From assembly GCF_035582795.1 (NCBI RefSeq), contig NC_134367.1, positions 6,124,062 to 6,188,061 on the forward strand: 64,000 bases of DNA, written 5' to 3'. Made by a program: the position numbers and the translations under genes. The notes beneath the pieces are model-generated. The model searched no databases and was not told the DNA's origin. It worked only from the letters and a program-made list of their open reading frames with translations. Shown here piece after piece: positions 35,001 through 47,099 of this stretch; positions within the stretch are counted from its first letter, which is position 1, and every line of letters starts with the position of its first letter. Source of the stretch: Mycteria americana (lineage: Eukaryota > Chordata > Aves > Ciconiiformes > Ciconiidae).

Positions 35001-36311
35001 CCTATTCTAGTTGATTGTCTTTTAATAGCTACAATAAAGTTGTGCAAAGGAATAATATTCCACATCCTCGACTCTCCAGGGCAGTATACGGACAATCCCA
35101 AAGGAAAGTGTGCCTTAGCTGAATCTGCTACTTTACGAGTAAAACAGGAAGTTCGGTCCCCTTTTATTGTACCTTTTTATTTTTGAAAGGCTGCCCAAAC
35201 AGTTCCAAGTTGAGTTGAAGCAAAGTTATTGATGTCAAGAAGCCAAGATCTTTCGCCATGGCTTGCTGAATGAGGAAGGAAGAAAACTGTTTGTACTCAG
35301 CTGTCCTTTGCTTCTCCAGGCTAGCTTTGAGCCAAAGAAGCAGGAAGAGGAGAAAGATGAATAAGTGAAAAGGGATAATGTTTATCTTTTAACAAAATCA
35401 CAACGTTCTGCTCCTAGCTCTAGCAGCCAAGACTCGCTGTTGCATCTTTAAGACAGATAGTCTCTTCTCTGGGAGACGACAGGCTAATTATAGTGCTCCT
35501 GCCAGAGGGAACTCACACATGCAAACCATTATGTAAAATATAATTTTTTTCTTTAAGAATGCTCAAGATCATTAGACATGGTTTTTTCAATGCTAGAAAA
35601 TCAAGCCAAAAATGAAAATAAACAGTTTCAAGTATTTGCAACATAATTCCCTCATGCATTTATGGAAATATAGTAAAAAGCGCCTTAAAAATGTGGTTTG
35701 ACATTTCATGCTGCTCTGTTTTTCTATTTTTCCAATTCTCAACATTTGCCCTCTTGTCCTGTATCATTTCAGTTCCACTGCAGTTTGGAAGAGATGATGG
35801 TGGTAGCCTTTGTCAATTCTACAGTGCTTTTCAGCCTTGTTTCAACTGACGTGTGACAGAAAGCATCCCAAGGACTTGCCGTAAATGATAGAAATGCTTT
35901 GTAAATTCTATTCTGCATAAAACAAATGTAAACTCGTTGTATGCAAACACGATAGAACCGTTCACCAAGATAATTACATGTACAGCATTGCTTCCCCAGT
36001 GACGTGCTTTGGTAAATTCAGGCTAAAGTGATGATCTACTTCATTTAACATGGTAATATCATCCCTTTTTCCGAGCTCCCCTTCCTCCACAAGAAGGGTT
36101 TTGTTTGATAACACTACCACCTTCAAGAGCAATCCTCACTTGGAGACAAATATGGAACAAATTCACCAAGTTTGGCTATGATGGTGGTGACGATGTGAAA
36201 CGGCTTCATCTCTGTTTTATGCAAAGAGAACTGAACTCCCGCCTATCTAAACTAATTGGTATTTTAAAGGTTTTGTGTAGTTTATAAAGCACGGGACTAT
36301 TGACAAACCAA
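32041..36311. other. Non-coding DNA with some longer chance frames
   Basis: No repeat family recognised. Two overlapping plus frames of 161 and 158 codons (34280-34765 and 34710-35186) and a 126-codon minus frame (34255-34635) are among the longest in the window. They overlap each other across frames and strands and show no known motif, so I do not call a gene. CAGCAGCAGCAGCAG occurs at about 32576-32590. Confidence 0.5.
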
Positions 36312-36480
36312 ACACCATGGTCTAATGGATTAAGCAAGCAACGGCATGCCACAAATTCCTGCGTTTTAATCCAGACTCTCTTGGTGCTCACCTTCTTGTT
36401 CCATAAAATTGAGATAATATTTATCCTCTACTTCATGAAGGTGTTGTGAGAGTGAGTAAATGTTTGGACAGCTCTTCAAA
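36312..36480 (+). mobile_element. MIR-type CORE-SINE relic with tRNA-like head
   Basis: The head CATGGTCTAATGGATTAAGC resembles a tRNA A box, and GCGTTTTAATCC resembles a B box (ggttcraatcc). The core contains TTCTTGTTCCATAAAATTGAGATAATA, matching 'tttcctcatctgtaaaatggggataata'. Next comes CTACTTCATGAAGGTGTTGTGAGAGTGAGTAAATG, matching 'ctacctcatagggttgttgtgaggattaaatg'. The region between head and core is shortened. Confidence 0.78.
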
Positions 36481-39400
36481 AGGTCAGGTCCTAACGAGCC
36501 ACCTGTATTTTACTGAAGGAAACTGTTTCCTCAGATTCCCATATATGATATGATCATGGCCCCCTTCTCCAGAGCCTCTCCGATCAGTTCATAATAACCA
36601 TCCACATGCATAAAGTTAGGCACTGATTTGGGGCTTCAGAGTGATTTCACCTGTAAACTCGTCATGTAATTTATAAAATTACACAGGAATAATTCAGAAA
36701 ACAAAAGTGCTAAGAAACTTTTAATTTATTACTGATCTTAAGCCAGAAGCATGACACCTCCCAATGTGTTGGTAACGCCAGTCAATTTTAAAATTGTCAT
36801 TTAACGTCTGAATTGCATAAAAACATAAAGTGGAAAGATATTTTATAGAAAATGTTTTAAGAACCACTTTCGTCTAGATACTTCAGCAATTGCTGTTCTA
36901 TAAAGGTTTAAAATAAAAGCTTTAAGATCCCATGCTCTATTAGATAGGCAATTCCAGAGAGTCGACACACTGTATAATCCCATCAGTGGTTAGTTCTCAA
37001 CAAACAAGTCACACAGACGGAAGAAAGACTCTAGACCAAGGCAGGAGGCAAAAAGAGGTTAAATTGGTTACAACCAGGTATTTCCTCAGTTTTAACTCAT
37101 AAGTGATGACATAAAACCCCGAAAAAAACAGCTCCAACTTGAAAATGATTTAAATTTGCCAGCTCCAGCCATTTCTGGAAATGAGCCAGCCTTAATTTGG
37201 ATTTAGGCTTCTCAACGTTTGCACAGCTCTAACTTTAACCTGCTGCAGCCTAAAAAGTGGACCTGGTTAAGAGACACAAAAAATATTCCACGTAATTCAA
37301 CACAAGTGACAGTCTGTTCTCTCCAGGTACCCGAGCGCAGGATCAAAATGTTTTAGTTGCTTCGTTCCAGGAGAGGGTGGTGCCGTGTCTTTATGAGCAA
37401 AGCTGTCCACCTTAGAAATGCCTTCTGTACCGATCTCACGCTGCATAAGGATAATGCTCACAAGAGGGAATAGGACTTGTTTTCCAGGAGGGAATATTTT
37501 CAGAGTCGAGCTTGTAATTTGTATTTGCAAATCTCCAAATTCAACAATTTCTCAGCCTCTATAAACTTGCAGATGGAAAGATCCTGTATTTGGAATAAAT
37601 AATGTCTAACCTTCACCTTCATTACAGGGCATTTTCTGTCAGAAGAGTGCTATATCCTGACTCCTGGAATACACAGAAGCCCTTTGTAGTAAAGCTATCG
37701 CACCGGGCTGTTCCAAGCGTGCAGCTAAGGAGGTTAGCATTAATAGTACCATAGAAGGATTGGGGGAAAAAAAAAAAAAAAAAAAGAAAATATCCTGACA
37801 AGCATTGATTGGGAATGCCAATAGCTCTCTCAGGATCCTGCCTGAAATTCAAGGGTATTTTTTATTTTAATACATAGAAATGAACTTTTGTACTTGTTAA
37901 AAAAAATCACGACATTGAAACATAAGTACATTTATCTTTTTACTATTTTTCCAGCCCTTTTCCCAAAATCTGCTGGTTATTAAAACATTGCTGTGTAAAT
38001 AAAAAAGGTTCTGCTTTATAACTTGCCTTCTCTTTTCCTTGCTTACACACACAATGTGATCATTGTTTGCTAGATTACGCTCATTCTCATAGCGACAGGC
38101 TTTGATGTCACACAGCGAGTGCTATGACTTCATTATATGTACACAGAACACAGAAGGATTGTGTGAAAACACTACCAGTCTACACAATAGATATCCAGTG
38201 CCTGAATCAAAAACCAGCAGAAGCTTTGGAGCAGGTCTCTGACCATCAGGCACATATAGCAAATATACAGACCGCATTGGGGTACGCGAGAATAGCGGTT
38301 ACAGCTATAGAGTGTTTGATCGGAGGATCTCAAAGCATGGGTTGACATCAATCCTCCTGAAGGCATTAAAGAAGATAAAAGATATTCTTACAGGAAAGAA
38401 AAATGGAAAAAAAGATTATTTGTTTGTATTCTACTTATCAACAGCAAGCTGACAGCATCATCATCAAGATCTGTCGTTCACACAACCCTGAGCGAAGCAG
38501 TAGTGATATCTGCAGCGTGCAGTAAGACAGGGCGACCTTATATAATGCTGAAGCCTACCAAATGAGAGACCATGATATCCTTCTGCTTATTACTGTTATT
38601 AATAAGCATCATCTAAAAAGATGCAGCAGATACTGAATGCTGTTGAAGGGGATCTAACATGACAGAGTTGGGCGGTCCTTAAAGATGACTGCGTTTTCTA
38701 TACTTTAATAGTTAAGAATGACTTATTTATAAAATGCAATTGAGCACATAAAGTTACTGAGTGGAAGGCGCCTTTTTTCCTAGATTAAACAGCATGTGGT
38801 ATGACCATGAAGACTATGCATGTGGCTGCTCTGAGGGCCAGGGTTTAAGACTTTAGAGCAGCCAGCAACACTCAGACTTGACCTCAAGTTAAAACAGTCT
38901 CAGGGAATATTCCTGGACTCTCAAAAAACCCCTTTACACTTAAATTGTTCGACTAGCCCCAGGAATGCTTTTGGCACAGGGCAACTACCATTCCCCAGTG
39001 CCGGGCCAGAGCTCAGAGGTATGCAGGGGCCAGAACCCAGGCTCAGGAGGCGGTTTGGAGACGGCCACCCTATTTTGGAGGATAAGAAAATTGAATAATA
39101 TGGACACAGGCCATTCCATGCTTGTTAGCCTCAGTGTCAGAGAGCACAGACACAGTTAATCTCCCGGTATAGACATAGCTTTATGCAGTCAACTCCCTAG
39201 GCTCCTCTGAAAACCTCAGCCCAGATAGCTGGAAAAGTGTCCTAATTGAGTAGTTAATAATTGCAGGGCAAGCGAGCATACTTTCTAACTTAAAAGCTAT
39301 TATTTTAATATCCACACGAGAAATATGCTTTGTTGAGGAAGTCGAATATGAGGCAAACCAGGTATCTTTGTGTTGCCGTGCAGGCTGTGTTTATATGCTG

Positions 39401-40859
39401 ATATGGTCTTGTTCCACTAACGAGGGGAAAAAAAATAGCCTTCACGTTCAGAAAAGCAAACTGCTTTATCGGACACAGCCTCCCAGAAAAGCAGTGTCCT
39501 TGCGCATTAGAATGGGCAGCCTGCCAGCCTGAGCTAAATTGCCTACAAGGAAGAAGACATAATATTACAGTTAATATCGGAAAACATTGTAATTTGCTTT
39601 TTGCTTGCAATTTTATCTGACAAAAACAAGGTGGTTGGGGAAAAAGAAACAACATAAAGTGTGCCTGGCTGCCGGCAACTCCTTAACCCTATCTAGCGGG
39701 GAATGCTTTGCTTGATTCGGAGCAAACTATCATAGGGATGATAAAGACAGGATCAATAAAAACATTGGGCTGAGAAATCTGTTCATCGGGATGAGAGAGA
39801 GAACAGCCTAGGATGGCAGAGTTTAGAGAATGGACGAAGAGCAGAAAAAGGCAGAGAGAGGGTAAACAGTGATCTCCTATTTCGTCTCTCATGCCAGAAA
39901 AGATAGAAAAAATAAATAAATTATGACACTTAATCCTATCACTGGGACAGTTTAATACAGGTATTTATATGAATACTTAGATCAGATATAGCTTTGTTAT
40001 AGAAAAACCTCTTCCTGTGAAGTGTAACTTAGAGAAACATAGTAGTGATTGTACCAGAGCTATAGTCATTATTTATTCTTCCTTCCATTTTCTCTGTTCA
40101 GTCTTGAATGCTATTTGTCACATTCTCGACATTTCATTGCTATACTTACATCCCATATTTGAGCGTTTCAAAGCATATGGGATCCAACACAGAGCCCAAA
40201 TAGCCCATTCAGACATGGCAGAGTCACCAAAGAGAAGCAGGCAAAAAGAAAGGAAAAGAGAGAAAAGTCAAGGATGACGATAACGAGATCATTAAACGCA
40301 GAAGCAAATGACATTGCAAAATAGCAAGGACTTTCATGAGCTGTTCTGGATGGGTAGGTAAATCCTCTCTTCAGCTTGTGGAAGAACATATTGAACTTTT
40401 CCATATTTAGATATTTTTTTTTTTTTAAACATGGACATCCCATTACCTGGTTAAATTGTATATTTTGGGCATATGTGTAATGTACTGAATATTTTGGTTT
40501 AAGCTGTAATTCGCAACAGGCAGTGCATTTCTGGACGATTATAACATGTCTCTGGTAGTGTTTTAAGGCATGAAGCCAAAAAGCTGGATGACTTAAACTA
40601 CCCGAGATGTGCAATAATCCCCTGGAAATGCTCTGGATTGTCTTACAGCTATTATACAATGTGATATTTATATTATGCATATAAATAAGAACGGTTATGG
40701 CTGTGTGTTTAGTAAGCCTTACTCACATCAGTACAGCCCATTAGCAGCAAACCTAAATGTCAGAAATTTCTTTCAGTTTAACAGCTGCCACCTCTACAAC
40801 CCTCAATCACCTTCCCCAAGACGCATAAAGGTGGCTTCACGATCAAAACTAATGGGTGC
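36481..40859. other. Non-coding DNA with A19
   Basis: A19 lies at 37767-37785 after GGGGG, and T13 at 40414-40426. A block at 38100-38350 has scattered CpGs and a 73-codon frame, not recognised. A 170-codon minus frame (40168-40680) is unrecognised and spans low-complexity sequence. No repeat family found. Confidence 0.5.
37767..37785. repeat. A19 homopolymer
   Basis: TTGGGGG followed by nineteen A, then GAAAA. No gene-derived sequence precedes it. Confidence 0.9.
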
Positions 40860-41260
40860 ACTTGTAGCCTACTTGTCCTGGTTTATTTAGCTGCTTTGGA
40901 TACGGTCAGCTGTATATCCTTAAAACCACAGCTTCCTTTAGCAGTCGTGACTTTATCCTCTCCCCACTTGCCTTCCACTTCTCGTCATCCCTTTAGGATC
41001 TCCCTTTAAGAGACCTACTTCTTCAGTCCTTTTCTCTGGGGCCTACAGTAATTCAGCCGCCTTCTGTTTATCTTCTATGTTATTTTTAGGCAATTTCTGT
41101 GCCGGCTTGAGCTAATGACATGCGCACCAATACTGCTTACCTCTGCCTTTGGCCTGCTCTCTCATCTCTTCCGTCTGATCCTGCCTCTCCATCACTGTCC
41201 TTGACAGCTCCAACTAAATATTTCTCATTTTAATCCACTTCACACATCTACAATGAGACT
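40860..41260 (+). mobile_element. Possible L2-type LINE relic
   Basis: The plus strand at about 40878-40910 translates to VLVYLAALDTV. This resembles motif A of L2 and CR1 reverse transcriptases (LDLSAAFDTVDH). It is followed by about 350 bp of pyrimidine-rich sequence ending in CTGCCTCTCCATCACTGTCC, similar in texture to the coding strand of L2 relics. Frame breaks are many and the rest of the polymerase cannot be followed. Low confidence. Confidence 0.35.
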
Positions 41261-42509
41261 TGCGTTCATACACTACTTTGCTCAATGAGGTTTCAAGTTC
41301 CAGTAAGAGCCTCGGGGTGTGATTTTAACAGACATGACAAAAAATTACAGAAATCTCCAACAGCATCATTGTCGTGGACATGAATTTTCAAATCCATCAA
41401 CTACTTTAAATTTCTGGGTGCCACGTTTTTCTCTATTTGGGTATTCGTCTTGCAAGGAAATACCTGTCTATTCATAACACTGAATCTCCTTCCTATTAAG
41501 CATACATTTAAAATGCAGTTCTTTTTCTATGTAATTCCTGACACTTAACTTGTTTAAAGGGATAGGATGTAATAACATTACACAGAACCTCTGCTGCTGT
41601 TCAATAAAACTTTAAAAATTCATACAATATACTTAGAAACATAAAATATTCTGTGTCTGTAGAGTATTAAAGTACTTACTATTAACATGAGATGGAAAAA
41701 CCCAACAGAAAAATCAACTTCTATCTTAAAACATTTTTACTAATTACTGTTATAATTGAGATCTCTCATAGCTGCAGTTGAAAGAGAGAGAAAAATTATC
41801 TTTTTTTTTTACTTTTTTAATAAATCTGAGAATATTTTTGATATAGTAAGTTCCAGCTCTCCTCTTACCCTCTACTTTTTAATCTGTAATTTGTATATTT
41901 TATTCATTGGGAACAGAAAGAAAACACATTTACATAATTAATAAAGTGTGATCATAAAACTGGTAAGGAAATCCAGAGGCATATGGGGTATGAAAAAACT
42001 CTTCTAAGATGACTAACAAGTACTGAGACATGCAACAAAAATCGGAAAGTAGTATCCTCAATATAAAAATGGGATGAATTATTAATATTTTAGGCTTAAT
42101 AAAACACACATAATTTGTACTGTAATTAACAATCCTATCGTTAAGTCATTACAGTGCTAACTCATCACCTTCTACAGGAATTAATAGTTAAGATATCCCG
42201 TAATCTTTTCTGCTTATTTAAGGTGCATTCATCTCAATTAACTTTTTTCGTTTCAGACCATAGACATCTCTCAGTCTGAGCTAGTCACCCCCATCTCCAT
42301 TTATAGTCAGTGATGAGAAATATGCTGTTTATAAGGACATACATCTGTGAAAGTGCCTTCTCCTGTATGCCTGCATTTGGAAAGGTGAATTCCAATCTTA
42401 CTATTTTGGAAAATCTGAACTTCTTTACTTTAACCATATAAAACTCCACAATTTATTTGATTATATATGTTATTTTAACCATGTTAGCCGTATAAAACTG
42501 AGCTTTTGG

Positions 42510-42532
42510 AAAAAAAAAAAAAAAAAAAAAAA
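42510..42532. repeat. A23 homopolymer
   Basis: Longest single-base run in the window. I looked upstream for a processed transcript or SINE body and saw none. Confidence 0.92.
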
Positions 42533-43397
42533 GGAGTGGCTAATCATGAACATTTTCATCAAATGATAAATTATTACTGCCTTCCTTTAAACATCAAGCC
42601 AGTTGTCAACAAATCAGACTGTTAACTGAAACTCCTGAAACTGTTGTTCCTTTTTATTTGAATGATTGCGAAGTTCAGTAAGCAATATTGTCAAGCAGAA
42701 TGACTGGTCATACAAGCAACCCTCCCAGTGTACTGAAGCTTAAAGATAGGAGTTCTCAAAGAGTGCACAGATCTCTTTTTACAAACAGCAGAAATTAAGT
42801 TCCCAAAGTACAACTGTTCTGAATTTACACACCTCACAAACTGGAAAGTGAACAGTTCAGAAAAGCACGCACCTTTCATTCGTGGGTCGGATGACAAAAA
42901 CGTTACATTTCTAAAGTCTGAGGGTATAACGAGGATGCAGAGAACTGTCGTCGTGGCTGCCTTGGACCACGCAATAGCATACTCAAGTTGAGGCACTGGA
43001 TTGCACCCTCTGCAAGTGCACCCTACAGCACTTTGCTACCCCCAAATATTGTTGTTTTTTAAAACGTATGTAACATTTAAATTAGCTGCAGCAGCACCCT
43101 CCTATAACACGAGCCAACTGGTACAGCTGCAGCCATCTGGGTCCCTGCTGAGCAAGAGCACGTGGGTGGCCCTGCAGCCTGGTCCAGTTTAGCACCCTCA
43201 ACACCGCACAATTTGGGCATGTGTTTCCGGATGAGCTATCGTGCCTTCTGAGGATAAGCAACGCACCTTATAGTTCAGAAAATGCCATTTTCGTTATTCT
43301 CCTCTGACAGTCCTCGGATTGGTATTAGTAGCGTGTAGAGACCCCAAACTAATCTGGCTGCACAGCAGAGAAAAATGTCTTTCAGATAGAATCTTGA

Positions 43398-43412
43398 ATT
43401 ATTATTATTATT
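43398..43412. repeat. (ATT)5 microsatellite
   Basis: Five ATT units. Short, with probably little length variation. Confidence 0.85.
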
Positions 43413-44394
43413 CCTCCCACTTTTCTGGGGAAGGCACATAGAGAAGATATATTCTATTAATGAAGCCAGGGCCTAGAAAAGTGTACATCTAAGTGTTAAT
43501 GCCTTTTAGTTTGGTTCAGAAAGAAGAGACAAGCCAATAACCAAATTGGTTCTGAAATATTTAATCCAGAAAAAGTATGTCAAAAAATAACCTTGAAGCC
43601 ATAAACCAACTGTTTACCAAGTCTTGCTCCACTTTGTTACGAACGCTTTGACTCAGTGCTAAATTAAGAAATACGCCTCAACAAGGAGCAGGCCGTAAGA
43701 TACGTTATCAGGTTGTAATGAAGCAACAGGCATATCTAGGCACCAGGAACAACAACCTCTTATGAAACTCACTCAGAAAAACACGTCTCAAGTTTTTAGT
43801 TTTGTAAAGGTTCACCTCTGAGTGATCTTTTCTGAAGCACAAACTGCTGGCAGAAGGACTGACAAACTCTCTGTTGACCTTGGATCCCTGGTAATGAAAC
43901 CATGGTGTATTTTATGCTGCCTTTATAGAATCTACTTCATGAATGTGAATTACATCCAGGACACTCCAGTAAGTCACCTATTTGCAAGGCTTGAAAAGTA
44001 GAAAATGACAGCAAATTCAGCCTTTTGCACATCGGTTTGAATTTCAGACTTCATAAAAACCTACAGTTCTGAAAGGGGAGGATCATCTTAACCACATTTT
44101 GAGACCAGATGATGACAGACTAGCTGAGCTTCCGGTGAAGCCCTATCAACACTTTGGTGGTTGGCTGCACAGCCTCTGTGATCAATTAGGTTAATTAGAA
44201 CTATATGGCATGCAGGCTTCATGTGCAATTCCTAACACGGTTAGAAGGGAGGCAAATGTGTTACAGCGTGATTTTAACTGTAACGGGTACATCTATAAAG
44301 CCTTTTGAACGCAGATCTTGAATTCCAGAGAATGACGAGAAGACAGAAAACTTGAATTTACACAATCCCTAAACATGCTCTCAACAACACTGCA

Positions 44395-45088
44395 ATTCAC
44401 AGACTCATCGAGGCTGGAAGGCACCTCTAGAGATTGTCTAGTCCAACCCCTGCTCAAAGCAGGATGACCTAGAGCGGGTTGCTCAGGGATGTGTCCACTT
44501 GGGTTTGGAGTACCTCCAAGGATGGAGACTCCACAGCCTCTCTGGGCAGCCTGTTCCTGTGTTTGATCACCCTCACAGTGAAGAATTTTTCTTTTTAAAT
44601 GCAATTTCCTGTATTTCAATCTGTGCCCATTGCCTCTTATCCTTTCACAAGGAGCCACTGAAAAACGTTTGGCTCTGTCTTCTTCACTCCCCCCTAATCA
44701 AGCATTTATACATCTTGATAAAGTCCCCCTGAGGCTTCTCTTCTCCTGGCTGAACTGTCCCAGCTCTCTCAGTCGCTCCTCATATGAGAGATGCTCCAGT
44801 CCCCTAATCCTCTTAGTGGCCCTTCAGTGGACTTGCTCCAGTATGTCCATGTCTCTCTTGTACTGAGAAGCCCAGCAGTGGACCCAGCACTCCAGATGGG
44901 TCTGACCAGTGCTGAGCAGAGGGGAAGGATCCCTTCCCTCGATCTGCTGGCAACTCCCTGCCTAATGCAGCCCAGGGTCCTGTTGGTCACCGTTGCCACA
45001 AGGGCACATTGCTGGCCCATGGTCAACTTGGTGTCCACCAGGACCCCCAGGCCCTTTTTTGCAAAAGCTCCTTTTTCAGATGCTTCCC
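44395..45088 (-). mobile_element. CR1 LINE fragment, about 700 bp, reverse orientation
   Basis: On the plus strand this starts with the 3' end (AGACTCATCGAGGCTGGAAG, GTCTAGTCCAACCCCTGCTC). It continues through the end of ORF2 into the thumb region of the reverse transcriptase. The minus strand shows KKGLGVLVDTKLTMGQQCAL and then SRSREGILPLCSALVRP, typical of CR1. The octamer tail is almost lost, and there are frameshifts after the RT part, so it is older than the pair at 20812 and 26674. This is the longest CR1 piece with clear identity. Confidence 0.95.
44790..45088 (-). pseudogene. CR1 reverse transcriptase C-terminal remnant
   Basis: About 100 codons on the minus strand include the conserved LGVLVD motif that follows the polymerase palm, then the SRSRE...LYSALVRP-like block. 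The YADD active site is absent because the element is truncated 5' of it. Reading continues to about 44790 and then shifts frame relative to the remaining ORF2 sequence. Non-functional. Confidence 0.85.
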
Positions 45089-45954
45089 TGTGGAAAGACC
45101 CCACATGACACGCAACAACAAAGTCCAACATAGGTTGAAAACCTGAATATAAGCCACCCTGAGGACAGTATCATGCCACACCAACCAGGTGTCTCTCGCC
45201 CAAACAAATAAGTGAATGGAACATGGATAAGAGAGGCCACCATGCTGCAGATTTTTCTAACTAACTCTGTCAACATAAACACAGCCACAACACAACAGGA
45301 TCAATATTTGCTGGCTAGTAAGAAAAAGTAGCAAACTTTCTAATCCTCACAGCAAATATGTCTAGAAAAAAGAATATGGAAAATCACCAGCATAAGAATT
45401 AGGCCAGAAGCAAAACCCTGGGCTAGGTATCTCTGAACTTGTGGAAACTTCAGACACAGAAGTGAGTGAAGCAGCATGACTCACATGTCACCCAAACTAA
45501 AACTTAAACCCAACTGCTCAAGGATTTGAAGAAAGAAGGGTTTCATAGGCAGAGGCAAGCTTGCAGTGCGTCAAATGGAAAATTCCTCAGAATATGGAGG
45601 AAATGGGGTTCCACAGTTCAGCCCTTCCTGCAAACAGAAAGCTTGAGAGTGAGGTTAAAGGCAAGTGTGTGTGGACAGAGGTCTGCAATGATAAGGTCTG
45701 CAATGATTCCACATACCCCATGTTATATGAAATCACACACACTGAGACCAGACCTAGCAAGAAGAAAGAGTTTTCCTTCATGGCAGGATCAGGATTGTTG
45801 ATATTCTATTTTGAGCTCGGTAAGACACACCAAAGATGAAGCTACAAATATTAAAAAATAACTTGGTTTTCCTGGTTCAATGTTGAGTTTTCACATTGCT
45901 TATATTAAAAGTATCTATTACTAATTTATCTTCATTTAAATTGCTGCTTTATGA
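45089..45954. other. Non-coding DNA with a small tandem duplication
   Basis: Unique sequence. GGTCTGCAATGAT occurs at 45680-45692 and 45695-45707, a 15 bp-period duplication. No gene recognised. Confidence 0.6.
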
Positions 45955-46165
45955 CATTTATAATTATTTATTTTAATGCTGTGGTGCTGAGCCCATACTC
46001 ACAGCCCATGACCCTGCTTTCTAAAGTACAAGAGGAATATTAAACAAAATAAAACGTCTTCCTCAGATGTTAACAAACTTCATGGAAGGGCAAAAGGTAC
46101 ACACAGAAAAAAAAAGGCAATGCAAAGAAAAAAATGTTCTCCAGTATGACTGGTATCAGCACATT
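45955..46165 (+). mobile_element. Old unnamed interspersed repeat relic
   Basis: The sequence includes TATTTTAATGCTGTGGTGCTGAGC, CACAGCCCATGACCCTGCTTTCTAAAGTAC, AACAAAATAAAACGTCTTCCTCAGATGTTAACAAACTT and CAGTATGACTGGTATCAGCAC. It follows an interspersed repeat I know from turtle and other sauropsid DNA ('ggtagcgcctagagccccagtcatggaccaggaccccattgtgctaggcgctgtacaaac...aacaaaaagacagtccctgccccaaagagcttacaatct...cagcatgatag...'). I cannot name the family reliably. Alignment by eye requires several indels. Confidence 0.5.
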
Positions 46166-47099
46166 GACAACCTCATTACTGACAAGGTTTTTGTAAGCAT
46201 CGTGGAAAAAAAGAGTGTTTTAAAGGAAGTATTTGAAGGACGGTAAGATAGTTTTGTATATATTTATCACTTCTTCACAAGCATGAGGGCCTCAACATCG
46301 CATGAAGATTCTTGGTTGGTTGTTGTTTTTTTTTAAAAGTGGACAAGCAATGCTGCAAAATTAGAATAAAAGGTCACAAAAACCCTGTTTCCCCTTTATA
46401 ACAAAATAATTCTATACATAGATTTTCCCACATACGTAAATTAGTAAGGAAGGGGATGCGTGTGGGGAACAGGCCCCTATTAATTTGTTGCACTCCCATC
46501 ATTGCCACAAAATTTGGTGTATACTTTACACACTTTTTTTTGTGACCATTAAAAGCTTTCATCAGTGAAGACGTGAAGTATGAGGTTCAGCAAGTGCATC
46601 TTTGACAACTGGTCCGTTCACCTCAAATTATGGAGAAATTTGAAAATCCTTCTGGTTGTACCATCTCCTAAAGCAGTGATGGTCACCATGCTCCCTGCAA
46701 CAAGCAGGTGTTTGAAGCCCTCCTCCTCCTCCGCTACAAATCCATCCCAGCTGGGTAGCAGGGAAGACAGAACGAGGTTTAAACTAAGAGATCATCTTGT
46801 TACCTCTCCCGGGGAGGGAACATCTACCATTTTTCAGAAATGCAGCACCCAATTGCTGATGTGATGGAATTTAATGTTGTTTATATACCCATTTTAGATC
46901 TACTGCTCCATTTGCGTACGAGAAGATTTTGGCAAATACAGAGTGAAAATACATGGATGTGCTCCGTGTATTTAGCGTTTACATCTCTTCATAAAAAAAT
47001 AATCCATGATATTAGAAAATAATACTGAGCCAAAATGGTAATGCAGCCTCTTCCACGTGCCAAAAACTCGTGTGGGTATATGCATAAAGAATGTACGTA
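46166..47099. other. Non-coding DNA, nothing definite
   Basis: No repeat or gene recognised. The part at 46850-47040 has complex AT-rich text with CpGs and could belong to the candidate conserved block that follows. Confidence 0.5.

Larger units (their letters stand above)
41261..44394. other. Non-coding DNA with A23
   Basis: AT-rich. It contains A23 at 42510-42532 and (ATT)5 at 43398-43412. Frames of up to 101 codons (42691-42996 minus) lack known motifs. No repeat family recognised. Confidence 0.5.

Noticed and set aside
34280..35186. Overlapping plus frames of 161 and 158 codons, with a 126-codon minus frame
   Set aside because: The frames overlap each other on both strands and none matches a known family. 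RNA-seq or conservation with dN/dS below 1 would be needed to revive them.
40168..40680. 170-codon minus-strand open frame
   Set aside because: No recognisable domain. It crosses a T13 run and hydrophobic low-complexity stretches, with no splice or polyadenylation context.
42480..42532. A23 run as a possible processed-retrocopy tail
   Set aside because: No transcript-like or SINE body lies upstream and no target duplication is visible. Treated as simple sequence.
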